From Myxococcales bacterium (GTDB lineage Bacteria > Myxococcota > Myxococcia > Myxococcales > Myxococcaceae), in the NCBI GenBank assembly GCA_020846875.1, contig JADLDB010000002.1, positions 1 to 64,000 on the forward strand: a stretch of 64,000 nucleotides of DNA, read 5' to 3'. The notes beneath the pieces are model-generated. The model had not been told where the DNA came from. It worked only from the letters and a program-made list of their open reading frames with translations, and did no database searches. A program made the position numbers and the translations under genes. Shown piece after piece: positions 26,801 to 34,996 of this stretch. Each line of letters opens with the position of its first letter. Positions within the stretch are counted from its first letter, which is position 1.

Positions 26801-29800
26801 ACCGCGGATCTCACCGTGGTGGTGCCGCCGGTGCCCACCGCCGTGGCCCTCACGCCCGCCTCGCGCACCCTCGACGTGGGCGCCAGCCAGCAGTTCGTCG
26901 CCGCGCCCACGGACCAATTCGCCAACCCCATCGACGCCTCCAGCGAGGTGACCTGGGCGGTGAATGGCACCTGCGGCACCGTGACGCCCACCGGGCGCTT
27001 CACCGCCACCGAGCCCGGTATGTGCGACGTGCAGGCCACCGTGGGGGGCATCACCGGCTCGGCCACCGTCACCGTCGTCATCGGGCCGGTGCCCCGCGTG
27101 GTGATGGGGCCCGCCGTCACCCCCAGCCCGGTGGACGGCAGCAGGGCCCAGGGCAGCGTGGTGGCCGTGGACGACGACGGCGAGCCCGCCCTCAAGTACA
27201 CGTGGACCGCCATGAGCCCCCCCGCCCTCGTCACCTTCACCCCCAACGACTCCAACGCCGCGAAGGACACCGTCATCACCTTCGGCGGCGTGGGCAGCTA
27301 CGTCTTGCGCGTGGAGGTCACCGACGCGCGCGACAACAGCACCGCCGAGTTCGTCACCGTCGAGGTGCGCGAGGGCCTGGCGTCGCTGGTCATCTCTCCC
27401 GCCTCACCCACGGTGCCCGTGGGCACCACCCAGGCCTTCACCGTGGCGGGGCGCAACTTCGCCGGCGTGGGCGTGGGCGGCCTGCCCGCGTGCACCTGGA
27501 GCGCCACCGGCGGCGCCATCGACTCGGGCGGCACCTTCACCGCGGGCATGGCCGAGGGCACCTTCGCGGTGCAGGTGAGGTGCGGGCTGCACGAGGCGTC
27601 CACCGCGGTGGTGGTGTCCGCGGGCGACGCCGGAGGAGGCGGCGGCGGCTCCATGGACCCGCCCAAGGGCTGCGGCTGCTCCGGGGTGGACGGCTTCACC
27701 CCGCTGGCGGCGCTGGCGCTCCTGGCGCTCCGGCGGCGGAAGGCGGGCGCGCACGCGTGGGCGAAGGTGGCCCGTGCCCCGCTGGCGGCGCTGCTCGTCT
27801 TCGCCGGCTGTGCGGACAAGGTGTCGGAGGCTCCGGCCCGCTTCCCGGGCGCGCCAGCGACGGCGCGAAAGACAGCGCAGGCGCTGGGCGAGGTGGCGGG
27901 CGGCTACCCCAACGACCAGGAGCGCATGCTGCACGTCCTCGTCAACCAGGCGCGCCACTCGCCCACCACGCCCAACAACAACGAGTGCGGCGACTGGACG
28001 GCCGAGGTCGGCCCCAACGTGAAGAAGACGCCCCTGGTGTACTCGCTGGAGGCCAACCAGGGCGCCCGCTACTCCGCGCGGCACATGTCGGAGATCGGCT
28101 GCTACCAGAATGAGAACTGCTGCGTGCTGGGCGACGCGGGCATGGGCCTGGGGGTGGGCTGCCTGGCCAACGCCGCCTGCACCGGCGCCTCGTGCCAGCA
28201 GACCTGCGACGCCGGCGTGGGACAGACGGCCCAGCAGCGCTACTCCTTGTTCAACTTCAACTCGCTGTCCGCGGTGTCGGTGGCCCGCAACGTGTCCAGC
28301 GCGTACGACTTGTGGTGCAACCTGATGCAGAGCTCGGACAACCGGGCGATCATCTACGCCGACACCGCCACCGAGTTCGCCAGCGGCCTCTGGCAGGAAG
28401 CCAACCAGACCTGCACGTCGGCCTACTGGGCGCTGGCCTGGGGCAACGCCGCGGTGACGGTACCGACGGTGCCGGCCGCCTCCGTCTTCTACCAGCCGCC
28501 CAACCCGTCCAACACGGCGAACATGTACTTCGGGGCCAACTACTTCGATCCCTCGGGCCAGGCGCCGCGGCGCGCGGTGGTGGTGGTGGCGGGCCACTGC
28601 TTCGACCTCGATCGCACCTGGGGCTACGACGACAACGGCACCTACGAGACGCACTTCCCTGATCCCGACGTCATCCCCGACGGGTGCCACCCGTACTACT
28701 TCCTCTTCGTGGACGCGGCGGGCACCCGGGTGACGTACCCCACCACCGGCAGCCTGCAGGTGCCGATCGGCAACGCCGTCACCTGCCCGGTGTCGTACGA
28801 TCCCGCGCCTCAGTTGGCGGCGGACTGCGAGACGGGCGAGCAGCAGTGCCCCACCGGCGCGCGGCGCCCCTGCTACACCGCGGACACGATGACCCTGCGC
28901 TACGGCGAGTGCCGCCAGGGCAACCAGCAGTGCCGCAACGGCTTCTGGGGGGCGTGCCGGGACATGATCGGCCCCTTCCCCGAGGCGTGCGACGGCCTGG
29001 ACAACGACTGCGACGGGGAGGTGGACGAGGGCGACCCCGGTGGCGGCGCGAGCTGCACGGTGGAAGGCGAACTCGGCGCCTGCCGGGCGGGCCAGCGCAC
29101 CTGCCTGTCGGGCCGCTTGAGCTGCGTGCCCCTCTCGGGCCCTCAGGTCGAGACGTGCAACAGCGTCGACGACGACTGCGACGGGGCCATCGACGACGGC
29201 TTCGGGCAGCAGGCGTGCGGGCAGGGCGAGTGCTACCGGGTGGTGTCCCTGTGCGTGAACGGCGCGGCGCAGACCTGCGACGCCGGCGTGCCCAACACCG
29301 AGGTGAACGACAGCAAAGACAACGACTGTGACGGGCAATTCGACGAGGACTTCGACTGCCGCCGTCCCGACGGAGGCTTCGGCTTCTCCCGCACCCTGTA
29401 CCCCGTCAGCGGGAACGTCCCGCGCCTGCCCTGCAGCGAGGGCGTGCAGTACTGCCAGGCGGACGGCGGCTGGGGGCCCGTCATCGGCGCGCGCATCCCG
29501 GTGCCGGAGGTGTGCAACGGGGAGGACGACGACTGCGACGGCTTGCTCGACAACGCGCAGCAGACGCAGCTCCTGTTCGGCTACCTGCGCTGCGGGGTGG
29601 GGAGCTGCACCAGGCAGACCCAGCCGAGCTGCTCGGGCGGCTCCGTGCGCACCTGTACGCCTCTGCCCGCGGGCGCCGAGGTGTGCAACGGCGCCGACGA
29701 CGACTGCGACGGCACCACCGACGAGGACTGCAACTGCCGTGAGGACGACAACCGCACCTGCTACACGGGCCCCAGCGAGACGCGCGACGTGGGCGTCTGC

Positions 29801-30151
29801 CACGGCGGCACGCGCACCTGCCCGGCAGGCGACTACACCCGCTGCACCGGCGAGGTGAAGCCGTCACAGGAGTTCTGCAACGGCCAGGACGAGGACTGCG
29901 ACGGCGTGGTGGACAACGCCTGCCTCGACGGCGGCACCGGCAGCGACGGCGGCACCGGGGGAGGCGCCGGCGGTGGCACCGGCGGTGGCACCGGCGGTGG
30001 CGCAGGGGGCGGCGCCGAGCAGGACGGCGGCACCGGCGGCGGGGGTGGCAGCGGCGGCGGCTGCGGCTGCACCGGCGCTCCCGTGGTGGACCTGATGTGG
30101 CTGGGCGCGCTGCTGCTCGGCGCGTGGCCTCGCCTGCGGCGGCGTCGCTGA
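23837..30151 (+). CDS. Two exported proteins in one frame: MYXO-CTERM metzincin protease joined to CAP/MopE-repeat MYXO-CTERM lipoprotein
   Basis: 2,104 residues. Part one: signal peptide (1-20), metzincin protease domain with the zinc motif HEVGHNLGLSH at 300-310 and Met-turn Met337 (DIMGSG), a PKD domain (about 477-562), carboxypeptidase-regulatory-like repeats (about 570-895), more Ig/PKD-like domains to about 1265, then a full MYXO-CTERM tail (CGC at 1279-1281, Leu-rich segment, RRRK). Translation continues without a stop into part two: a lipoprotein-type signal (ARAPLAALLVFAGC, Cys1325), a CAP/SCP-like domain (about 1350-1560), six MopE-like D-x-D repeats (about 1715-2025), a Gly/Thr-rich linker and a second MYXO-CTERM tail. 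Part two could be a separate gene using GTG 27767. The join needs only the loss of one stop codon. Confidence 0.85.
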   Translation: MLRSSAALLALALAMSAHAAAPDDFSRFDAWAARYRAAPVNERAALEAEGRALATARRTALAALMLKDPPAALRVVRASSELPASVAALMEAPLDGAARYDVLCRYGEPLSRELVLGEARFRVAPVGDLADLSHEVVRVKGWAVEKAAVLTHARAGKPRSNLPQPSGWTVGNKKVLYIRVDFSDDPGEPLSVSNAQSVLAQLDAFLRAASFNQTSVTGTVTTSVVRVPGTKASYGNSNATSQLLSDARAAARAAGFDTANYDLDVVAFRRISAWGWAGLGYVGSKGTWINGSYSIGVLAHEVGHNLGLSHANFWQASGDTIIGAGASQEYGNPFDIMGSGDDHYNAWYKKNLDWFGAGGWATVTASGSYRLYDLQQPALSNLQGLKVPIGAAKDYWVEYRPSLNQRSALIFWGYPSPRSSDLLDMTPWTTTASDAPLAIGLTFSDLGASVHITPVGTAATIPPSLDVVVNRGDFSMNQAPTVTLMASATQVNPGQSVTFTAAATDPDGDPLAYYWDFGDSTPSTNQNTQARSFSSARDVVAQVTVSDMKGHAVLASVVVRVGNPTTARITGRVTDNGAGVGGVRVIGATSSGGSRHTFTNSDGTYTLAGATPGSYTMSALKAEYTLSPTFSNPVMVPAGGVANIDFSASRIVFGIFGRVSSLGTGVPGITVAAGSYTGVTNASGDFALPVPNGTYTVTATGQPGQSFRPTGWMNPVQVNNAPVTGRNFAEEVVPVSGVVNGLAGPHTITDGTRTVQTTNAGGLWAFTFPRVPPGTYNLVATAPGQLITPAFTNPVTVGGTAVTGLTFTSVAGTGYLVLGRVDEAGVGLTSTLVEARDGASAVVASGTTDGTGRYALINLPDGAYTVSPNKSGYTFSPVSRAVTLAGADVPGQDFGVLGANAPPVIAIPPTATPFPVTGTTADLFVLGDDPAPGTEGDLLYTWTQLFGPAPASFSRNAANGAKNTTVTFPRAGSYGFRVEVKDPGNLTATADLTVVVPPVPTAVALTPASRTLDVGASQQFVAAPTDQFANPIDASSEVTWAVNGTCGTVTPTGRFTATEPGMCDVQATVGGITGSATVTVVIGPVPRVVMGPAVTPSPVDGSRAQGSVVAVDDDGEPALKYTWTAMSPPALVTFTPNDSNAAKDTVITFGGVGSYVLRVEVTDARDNSTAEFVTVEVREGLASLVISPASPTVPVGTTQAFTVAGRNFAGVGVGGLPACTWSATGGAIDSGGTFTAGMAEGTFAVQVRCGLHEASTAVVVSAGDAGGGGGGSMDPPKGCGCSGVDGFTPLAALALLALRRRKAGAHAWAKVARAPLAALLVFAGCADKVSEAPARFPGAPATARKTAQALGEVAGGYPNDQERMLHVLVNQARHSPTTPNNNECGDWTAEVGPNVKKTPLVYSLEANQGARYSARHMSEIGCYQNENCCVLGDAGMGLGVGCLANAACTGASCQQTCDAGVGQTAQQRYSLFNFNSLSAVSVARNVSSAYDLWCNLMQSSDNRAIIYADTATEFASGLWQEANQTCTSAYWALAWGNAAVTVPTVPAASVFYQPPNPSNTANMYFGANYFDPSGQAPRRAVVVVAGHCFDLDRTWGYDDNGTYETHFPDPDVIPDGCHPYYFLFVDAAGTRVTYPTTGSLQVPIGNAVTCPVSYDPAPQLAADCETGEQQCPTGARRPCYTADTMTLRYGECRQGNQQCRNGFWGACRDMIGPFPEACDGLDNDCDGEVDEGDPGGGASCTVEGELGACRAGQRTCLSGRLSCVPLSGPQVETCNSVDDDCDGAIDDGFGQQACGQGECYRVVSLCVNGAAQTCDAGVPNTEVNDSKDNDCDGQFDEDFDCRRPDGGFGFSRTLYPVSGNVPRLPCSEGVQYCQADGGWGPVIGARIPVPEVCNGEDDDCDGLLDNAQQTQLLFGYLRCGVGSCTRQTQPSCSGGSVRTCTPLPAGAEVCNGADDDCDGTTDEDCNCREDDNRTCYTGPSETRDVGVCHGGTRTCPAGDYTRCTGEVKPSQEFCNGQDEDCDGVVDNACLDGGTGSDGGTGGGAGGGTGGGTGGGAGGGAEQDGGTGGGGGSGGGCGCTGAPVVDLMWLGALLLGAWPRLRRRR
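27667..27811 (+). other. Junction between the two halves of the giant protein
   Basis: This segment encodes the internal MYXO-CTERM signal, the charged RRRKAG stretch and the second, lipoprotein-like signal. The Trp codon TGG at 27758-27760 is one base change from TGA or TAG. It lies nine bases before GTG 27767, which would be a natural start for an independent lipoprotein gene. No strong ribosome site precedes that GTG. The segment shows either a recent in-frame fusion, a stop-codon sequencing error, or a true polyprotein. Confidence 0.7.
29930..30060 (+). repeat. GGC-rich in-frame tandem repeat
   Basis: Repeated units of the type GGCGGTGGCACC encode a Gly/Thr/Ala linker just before the terminal MYXO-CTERM tail of the giant protein. 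Such linkers span the cell wall or surface layer in sorted proteins. The array is prone to slippage, so its length may vary between strains. Confidence 0.7.
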
Positions 30152-30442
30152 GCCAGCGCCCCCGTCACCGAGAGGAACCCCTTCCGGCGCCGAACCTGTC
30201 CGTCAGAAGACCCGGACGACGATCAGCTTCCCGCTGCCGGCCGAGGGGCCCGCGCCGGGCGTGGGGGCGCCCGCACGCCGGGCGCTTGGGCCAGCGTGAG
30301 GCTGAGCGCGAGCATCGTCGACGCGGCCAGCCCTCCGGGGCTTCGAGGCGCGAGGAGCATCGCCCTTCGCCATCCGTAACGCCCTGCATGGTTCGCCAGG
30401 GGTGCCTTCTCGAGCGGCGGGCCCGGCCTCTACGGTGCGCGC
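30152..30442. other. Intergenic stretch with no supported gene
   Basis: These 291 bases separate the giant protein gene from the hydroxylase-like gene. A minus-strand frame at 30223-30315 encodes 30 residues with a short hydrophobic start and then stops. It may be a gene remnant but is too short to support. The segment GGCGCCCGCACGCCGGGCGC around 30265-30285 can fold into a hairpin. I see no clear promoter. Confidence 0.3.
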
Positions 30443-31024
30443 ATGGTCGCGATCGTATTGGCTGCTGCGCTGGGCGTCGCCGGGTGGACGCTGTCGGAGT
30501 ACCTGATGCACCGCTTCGCCGGGCACGGGCCGCTGCGCCGTAAGGAAGGGCTGTGGTTTCTCACGCCGCTGGCCGTCGTCATCCTCTTCCACGAGGAGCA
30601 CAGCGCGCACCACCGCGATCCGCTGTACTTCGCCCCCGCCTGGAAGAAGGCCCTGGCCACCGCCATCCTGGTGCCGGTGCTGGGGGGCGTCCCCGCGTGG
30701 CTCGTCAGTGCGCCGGTGGGCCTCGCCTTCGGCGCAGGCTTCGGCTTCACCTACCTGGCGTACGAAGTTCTCCACCGCCGCATCCACACCCACCCGCCCA
30801 GCAACCGCTACCTGGCGTGGATGCGCCGCCACCACCTGCACCACCACGTCACTCCGAAGATGAACCACGGCGTCACAATGCCCGGGTGGGACGTGGTGTT
30901 CGGCACGCGCGAGACACCGGACCCGGTGACGCTGAACCGGAAGCTGGCGCCCCGCTGGCTGGTGGACGAGGCCGGCACCCTGCGAAGGGAGTTCGCCGCC
31001 GAGTACCAGCTCGTCGGCCGCTGA
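30443..31024 (+). CDS. Fatty acid hydroxylase / sterol desaturase-family membrane protein
   Basis: 193 residues with two to four hydrophobic segments and the expected histidine clusters for a di-iron centre: HRFAGH, EEHSAHH, HRRIHTH and RRHHLHHH. The family inserts hydroxyl groups or double bonds into lipids at the membrane. The length is short but matches the compact hydroxylases. Substrate unknown. It stands alone, convergent with the zinc-ribbon membrane gene two bases away. Confidence 0.85.
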   Translation: MVAIVLAAALGVAGWTLSEYLMHRFAGHGPLRRKEGLWFLTPLAVVILFHEEHSAHHRDPLYFAPAWKKALATAILVPVLGGVPAWLVSAPVGLAFGAGFGFTYLAYEVLHRRIHTHPPSNRYLAWMRRHHLHHHVTPKMNHGVTMPGWDVVFGTRETPDPVTLNRKLAPRWLVDEAGTLRREFAAEYQLVGR

Positions 31025-31026
31025 CT

Positions 31027-31395
31027 TCACCGAGGCGTCAGTGAGAGCCGCGCGCAGCAGTCCGGGCAGGCGCACTTCGCGGGCCAGCCGGTGGTGCCGT
31101 CCTCAATCGGCACCGCCACGCCGCACTTCGGGCAGGGGAAGCTGCCTGGCTCGAGCCGCACCGTCCCGCGGACCCGCAAGACGAGGAAGACCAGCCCCGC
31201 CACGAAGAAGCCCGGCACCAGCACGAAGTGCAGCCCGGGGATGAGGATGCTGGCGATGGACGCGAGCCACAGCGCCCCCAGCGTCTTGAGTCCCCGTCCC
31301 AACCGCGCGCCCCAGGACAGGGACGAAACCTGCACCGAGAGGGTGGTGGGCGCGCGGGCTGAGTCTTCGATGGTGACGGTGACCGGTTGTTCCAT
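31027..31395 (-). CDS. Small membrane protein with C-terminal zinc ribbon
   Basis: 122 residues from ATG 31395 (AGAGG upstream). Two adjacent hydrophobic helices (about 45-85, LGALWLASIASILIPGLHFV and on) are followed by a ribbon with CPKCGVAVPIEDG and CACPDCCARL, probably binding zinc. No function can be assigned. It starts eight bases after the stop of the DUF481 gene and belongs to the same unit. Confidence 0.7.
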   Translation of the reverse strand: MEQPVTVTIEDSARAPTTLSVQVSSLSWGARLGRGLKTLGALWLASIASILIPGLHFVLVPGFFVAGLVFLVLRVRGTVRLEPGSFPCPKCGVAVPIEDGTTGWPAKCACPDCCARLSLTPR

Positions 31396-31403
31396 CGTGG
31401 CCT

Positions 31404-32381
31404 CTAGAAGTTCGCGTCCACCCCGGCGGTGAGCGCCACGTCGGTGGTGCGCCGCTGGAAGCCCGGCGGCGGCACGGAGGGCGGGCTGGAGTCGAAGTTC
31501 ACCAGCACCGAGGCGGTGAGGGACACGTTCTCGGTGATGCGCGACGACAGCTTGGTGGTGCTGTTGATGAGCAGGCGGCCGGCATCGGGCGCCAGCAGGA
31601 AGGGGATGAACTCCAGGTCCTCCGTCACCTTCACGTGCTTGTTGAAGTTCCACCGGAAGGCGATGGCGGCGCGCGGCGCGAGGATGGGGATGGCCGGATC
31701 CGTCACCTGCTGCTCCACCGGGAAGTACTGGAAGCGCGTCTCGTAGCCGGCGCGCAGCGCGAGGTCGAGCCGGAGGAAGAGCCGCTCGTTCTTCTCCGCG
31801 TCCCTGGTGTCGAAGAAGGTGAGGCCCGAGCCGAGCTCTCCGTAGCTGCGCGACTCGATGTTCTTCACGTGGTCGAACTCGACGCCGCCCAGCGCGAAGA
31901 CGGACGCGAAGCTGCCGAACTTCCGGTCGCCCCGAATGAGCCCCTGGGCGCGCCGCGCGGTGGTGTCGCTGGTGGTGCCCGGCTCGTTGGCCTTCGGGTT
32001 GGACAGCGCGTAGGCCCCGTTCAGCTTGAGCCCCAGCACCCACACCTCCCAGTTGCGCTCCGCGGCGACGTTGAACGTCAGCGTCAGCGTCTGGGTGTTG
32101 CCGGTGAGGAACTGCAGGCCCGCGCCCACCAGCCCCGTCCAGGCCTTCGGCTTCTCGTCCTTCTTCTCCGCCTCCGGCACGGCAGGCGGCGCCACCGACT
32201 CCGCGACCTTCTGGGCGGCCAGGGCGGCCTTCTCCGCCGCCGCTGCGGCTTTCTCCGCCGCCGCCGCCGCCTTCTCCGCCGCGCTCTGGTCGCTCGAAGC
32301 CGCCGGAGTGGCGGCCGCGGGCGTCGCGTCCTGGCCATTCTGGGACAGCAGCGTGAGAAGCGTCAGCGCCAAGGTCGTCAT
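31404..32381 (-). CDS. DUF481 (YdiY-like) outer-membrane protein
   Basis: 325 residues from ATG 32381, preceded by GAGAGGG. A signal peptide (to about residue 18) is followed by an Ala/Glu/Lys helical repeat built on EKAAAAA (nucleotides about 32215-32285), probably a short coiled coil. The barrel begins WTGLVGAGLQFLTGNTQTLT, the typical DUF481 opening, and ends with aromatic residues (DANF). The function of this salt-inducible family is unknown. It is divergent from the PEGA-domain gene. Confidence 0.8.
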   Translation of the reverse strand: MTTLALTLLTLLSQNGQDATPAAATPAASSDQSAAEKAAAAAEKAAAAAEKAALAAQKVAESVAPPAVPEAEKKDEKPKAWTGLVGAGLQFLTGNTQTLTLTFNVAAERNWEVWVLGLKLNGAYALSNPKANEPGTTSDTTARRAQGLIRGDRKFGSFASVFALGGVEFDHVKNIESRSYGELGSGLTFFDTRDAEKNERLFLRLDLALRAGYETRFQYFPVEQQVTDPAIPILAPRAAIAFRWNFNKHVKVTEDLEFIPFLLAPDAGRLLINSTTKLSSRITENVSLTASVLVNFDSSPPSVPPPGFQRRTTDVALTAGVDANF

Positions 32382-32505
32382 GTGCACCCTCTCCCGTGAA
32401 GTAGGGCGACTCATAAGAAGACGCGCGCGGTGAAGCCAGCTAAAATATGCCCTGTACCGGGAACGGGGCGGCGCCCTCGGGCGACCGACGCATCAGGAGT
32501 GACCC
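32382..32505. promoter_or_regulatory. Divergent control region of the DUF481 and PEGA genes
   Basis: An intergenic region with locally high A+T around 32411-32450. TAAAAT at 32441-32446 resembles a -10 box reading rightwards towards the PEGA gene, but I find no good -35 partner. The ribosome site AGGAG (32495-32499) precedes ATG 32506. Confidence 0.35.
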
Positions 32506-33138
32506 ATGGCAGCGCTGAAGTGGATCATCATCGGCATCTGTGGATTGGGGGCGGCGGGCTCCTTCGGGCTGGGATTCATGGAGGGCGGCGCGAGCGAGAA
32601 GTCGCAGCCGCCAGCGCTCCTCCCGCTGGCCGTGAGGCCCCTGCCGGTGCTGCTCGCCTCGGCGACGCCAGCCGTCGAGGCGCCGAAGACGCCCGAAGCG
32701 AAACCGCCAGAGGGGGAGGCCAAGCAGCCGGAGCCCGTCGCGAAGCAGCCGGAGCCGACGCAGCCAGAGCCGAAGCAGCCGGAGCCGAAGCAGCCGGAGC
32801 CGAAGCAGCCGGAGCCGAAGCAGCCAGAGCCGAAGCAGCCGCCTCCGGCGAAGCCTCCCGAAGCAGCAGCGAGGCCGCCCGTCCCCAGGCCGGCCGCCCA
32901 GCCCGGGGGTGAGGGGCTGCTCAACCTCCGCGCCAGCGACACCGCCGACGTCTACGTGGACGGGAAGAAGGTGGGAGGCTCGCCGGTGATGGGCTTCAAG
33001 GCGAAGGTGGGCACGCGCCGGGTGCGCTTCGACTGCTACGACGCCGCGGGTAACGCCATCGCCGGGCCGGTGAAGACGGTGACGGTGAAGGTGGACGAGG
33101 AGCAGGACGTGGAGTTCACCTGCCCCGAGCCCGAGTAG
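32506..33138 (+). CDS. PEGA-domain protein with KQPEP repeats
   Basis: 210 residues. An N-terminal membrane segment (WIIIGICGLGAAGSFGLGF) is followed by a Pro/Glu/Lys-rich rod in which KQPEP is repeated (about residues 72-115). A C-terminal PEGA-like domain (NLRASDTADVYVDGKKVGGSPV) follows. PEGA domains are surface-associated beta modules. The rod probably spans the periplasm and presents the PEGA domain to the wall or outer membrane. This is inferred from architecture alone. Confidence 0.75.
   Translation: MAALKWIIIGICGLGAAGSFGLGFMEGGASEKSQPPALLPLAVRPLPVLLASATPAVEAPKTPEAKPPEGEAKQPEPVAKQPEPTQPEPKQPEPKQPEPKQPEPKQPEPKQPPPAKPPEAAARPPVPRPAAQPGGEGLLNLRASDTADVYVDGKKVGGSPVMGFKAKVGTRRVRFDCYDAAGNAIAGPVKTVTVKVDEEQDVEFTCPEPE
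32743..32847 (+). repeat. 15-bp tandem repeat encoding KQPEP
   Basis: Seven consecutive units of AAGCAGCCGGAGCCG or close variants (the second starts ACG, two have CCA for CCG, the last is divergent). They encode the KQPEP rod of the PEGA protein. Being in frame with a unit of five codons, gain or loss of units changes rod length without a frameshift. Confidence 0.85.
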
Positions 33139-33142
33139 CGGC

Positions 33143-34900
33143 TCACGCCTTCGCCAGGAGCTGCGCGATCACATGCTGCGCGATGGGGTGGTAGCCCGCG
33201 CGGCACTTCTCGAAGAGCGCCTTCGCGCCTGCCTTCGTCTCGGGGTGGCCCGCCAGCGCCTGGTACAAGGGCCGCAGGTACTTCATCCGGCCCAGGTGGC
33301 TCACCACCTCCTCCACCGGACCCGCGTAGGGCTGGCCGAGGCCGGACTCACAGGCCAGGGTGAGGAAGGCCACCTTCACCTCCGGGTTCTTCGCGTGCGC
33401 CAGGGTGAAGCGCTCGTCCAGCGTCCGGCACACCTCCGCAGAGGCCGGGCGGGGGAAGGCGTCGAGGAAGAGCTGCCACTCGGCGGGCGTCCAGTGGGCC
33501 ACCTGGGCCGGCTCCGGCACCTTCCCCACCAGCGCCGTCACCGCGTCGAGGCGGGTCGACCTCGGCGTGGGGTGGTTGTCGGGCAGGCCCGGCGCGTCCA
33601 CCCACTCGGCGGCGCGCGCCTGGGCCAGGACTCCGGGGAGCTGGGCTTCCACGTGGGCGAGGAAGTCGTCGGTGGTGGCCACCCCGAAGCGGCGCTCGTG
33701 GAGCCACCGCTTGAGCATCGCCTCGAAGCGCTCCTTCCCCGCGGCGGCCTCCAGCGTCTTCAAGAACAGGTAGCCCTTCTCGTAGGGCACCAGGCTGAAG
33801 GCCTCGTCTGGATCCACCCCGGAGAGCTGCGTGCGCAGGCGGGTCAGTTGGGGCCGCTTCTCGAAGCGCTGGAAGGCTCCCTGCAGCTCCTTGAAGCCGA
33901 TGGCCGCGTGCAGCCCGGCGAGCTGTGGCCCCTCCAGCGCCTCGAGGATGTGGCGCTCCGCCCAGACGGTGAAGCCTTCGTTCAACCAGAAGTGCTCGGC
34001 GTTGGCGTTGGTGACCAGGTTGCCCGTCCAGGAGTGGGCCAGCTCGTGCGCCACCACGTTCACCAGCGACCTGTCCCCGGCGAGGAGCGCGGGGGTGAGG
34101 AAGGTGAGCCGCGGGTTCTCCATGCCGCCGTAGGGGAAGCTGGGGGGCATCACCAGGAGGTCGAAGCGCTCCCAGTCGTAGGGCCCGAAGAGGCGCTCGG
34201 CGGCCTCCATCATCGCCTCCACCCCGGCGAACTCCCAGGCCGCGGCGTCCAGTTGGCCCGGCTCCGTCCACACCCGCGTGCGCGGCGAGAGGTCCTTCGA
34301 GGCAAGCTCGCCCACCGCGAAGGCGAAGAGGTAGGGGGGGATGGGCTGCGGCATGGAGAAGCGCTCGAAGGCCACGTCGTCGCGCTCCTCCCGGCCCAGG
34401 TGCTGCGCCGCCATCACCGCGCGCAGCCGCGCCGGCACCATCAGCTCGGCCTGGTACGTCACCCGGAAGGCCGGCGTGTCCTGGCAGGGCAGCACGCTGC
34501 GGGCGTGGATCGCCTGGCACTGGCTGAAGAGGTACGGCTGCTTCCCGCCCAGCGTCATCTTTGGCGCGAGCCACTGCAGCGCCGAGGCGGACGGCGAGGT
34601 GCGGTAGCGGACGCGCACCTGCGTCTCGCCCGCGGGCAGCTGCACCTCCAGCCGGCTGCCGAGGATTGGATCCGCCTCGTGGAGGGTGAAGGGCAGGGGG
34701 CCGTCGCTGCCGGTGACGGCGTCGATGGTGAGCTCGCGGGTGTCGAGATCGAGCGGCCCGTCGGCCGGGGCGGCGCTGGCCAGGTGCAGCGTCACCTCCC
34801 CGCGCAGCACTCGGGTGCCGAAGTCGACGGTGGCCTTCCAGTCGAGGGAGGTGGTGCGGGGCTGCGACGACGAGGCCCAGGAGTGCGGGTCGATGCGCAT
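33143..34900 (-). CDS. M1-family zinc aminopeptidase (leukotriene A4 hydrolase-like)
   Basis: 585 residues from ATG 34900, without a signal peptide, so cytoplasmic. It removes N-terminal amino acids from peptides. The exopeptidase motif GGMENP (about residue 260) and the zinc motif HELAHSW (about 281) with the downstream Glu in LNEGFTVWAE are intact. The C-terminal helical domain ends in a segment similar to leukotriene A4 hydrolase homologues (YHPIAQHVIAQLL). The length agrees with that subgroup. It is divergent from the YkgJ gene. Confidence 0.93.
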   Translation of the reverse strand: MRIDPHSWASSSQPRTTSLDWKATVDFGTRVLRGEVTLHLASAAPADGPLDLDTRELTIDAVTGSDGPLPFTLHEADPILGSRLEVQLPAGETQVRVRYRTSPSASALQWLAPKMTLGGKQPYLFSQCQAIHARSVLPCQDTPAFRVTYQAELMVPARLRAVMAAQHLGREERDDVAFERFSMPQPIPPYLFAFAVGELASKDLSPRTRVWTEPGQLDAAAWEFAGVEAMMEAAERLFGPYDWERFDLLVMPPSFPYGGMENPRLTFLTPALLAGDRSLVNVVAHELAHSWTGNLVTNANAEHFWLNEGFTVWAERHILEALEGPQLAGLHAAIGFKELQGAFQRFEKRPQLTRLRTQLSGVDPDEAFSLVPYEKGYLFLKTLEAAAGKERFEAMLKRWLHERRFGVATTDDFLAHVEAQLPGVLAQARAAEWVDAPGLPDNHPTPRSTRLDAVTALVGKVPEPAQVAHWTPAEWQLFLDAFPRPASAEVCRTLDERFTLAHAKNPEVKVAFLTLACESGLGQPYAGPVEEVVSHLGRMKYLRPLYQALAGHPETKAGAKALFEKCRAGYHPIAQHVIAQLLAKA

Positions 34901-34996
34901 GAGGCGCCTATGTAGCCGCGGGCCCCTCAAAGACGAAGGCCCGAGAGCAGCGCCGCGGCGCTTGCCTGGCGTCGGGGGAAGAGCCAAGAGCCCCTC

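Noticed and set aside
30223-30315. 30-residue minus-strand frame with a short hydrophobic start
   Set aside because: Too short, no ribosome site, no recognisable continuation in another frame; kept only as a possible remnant.
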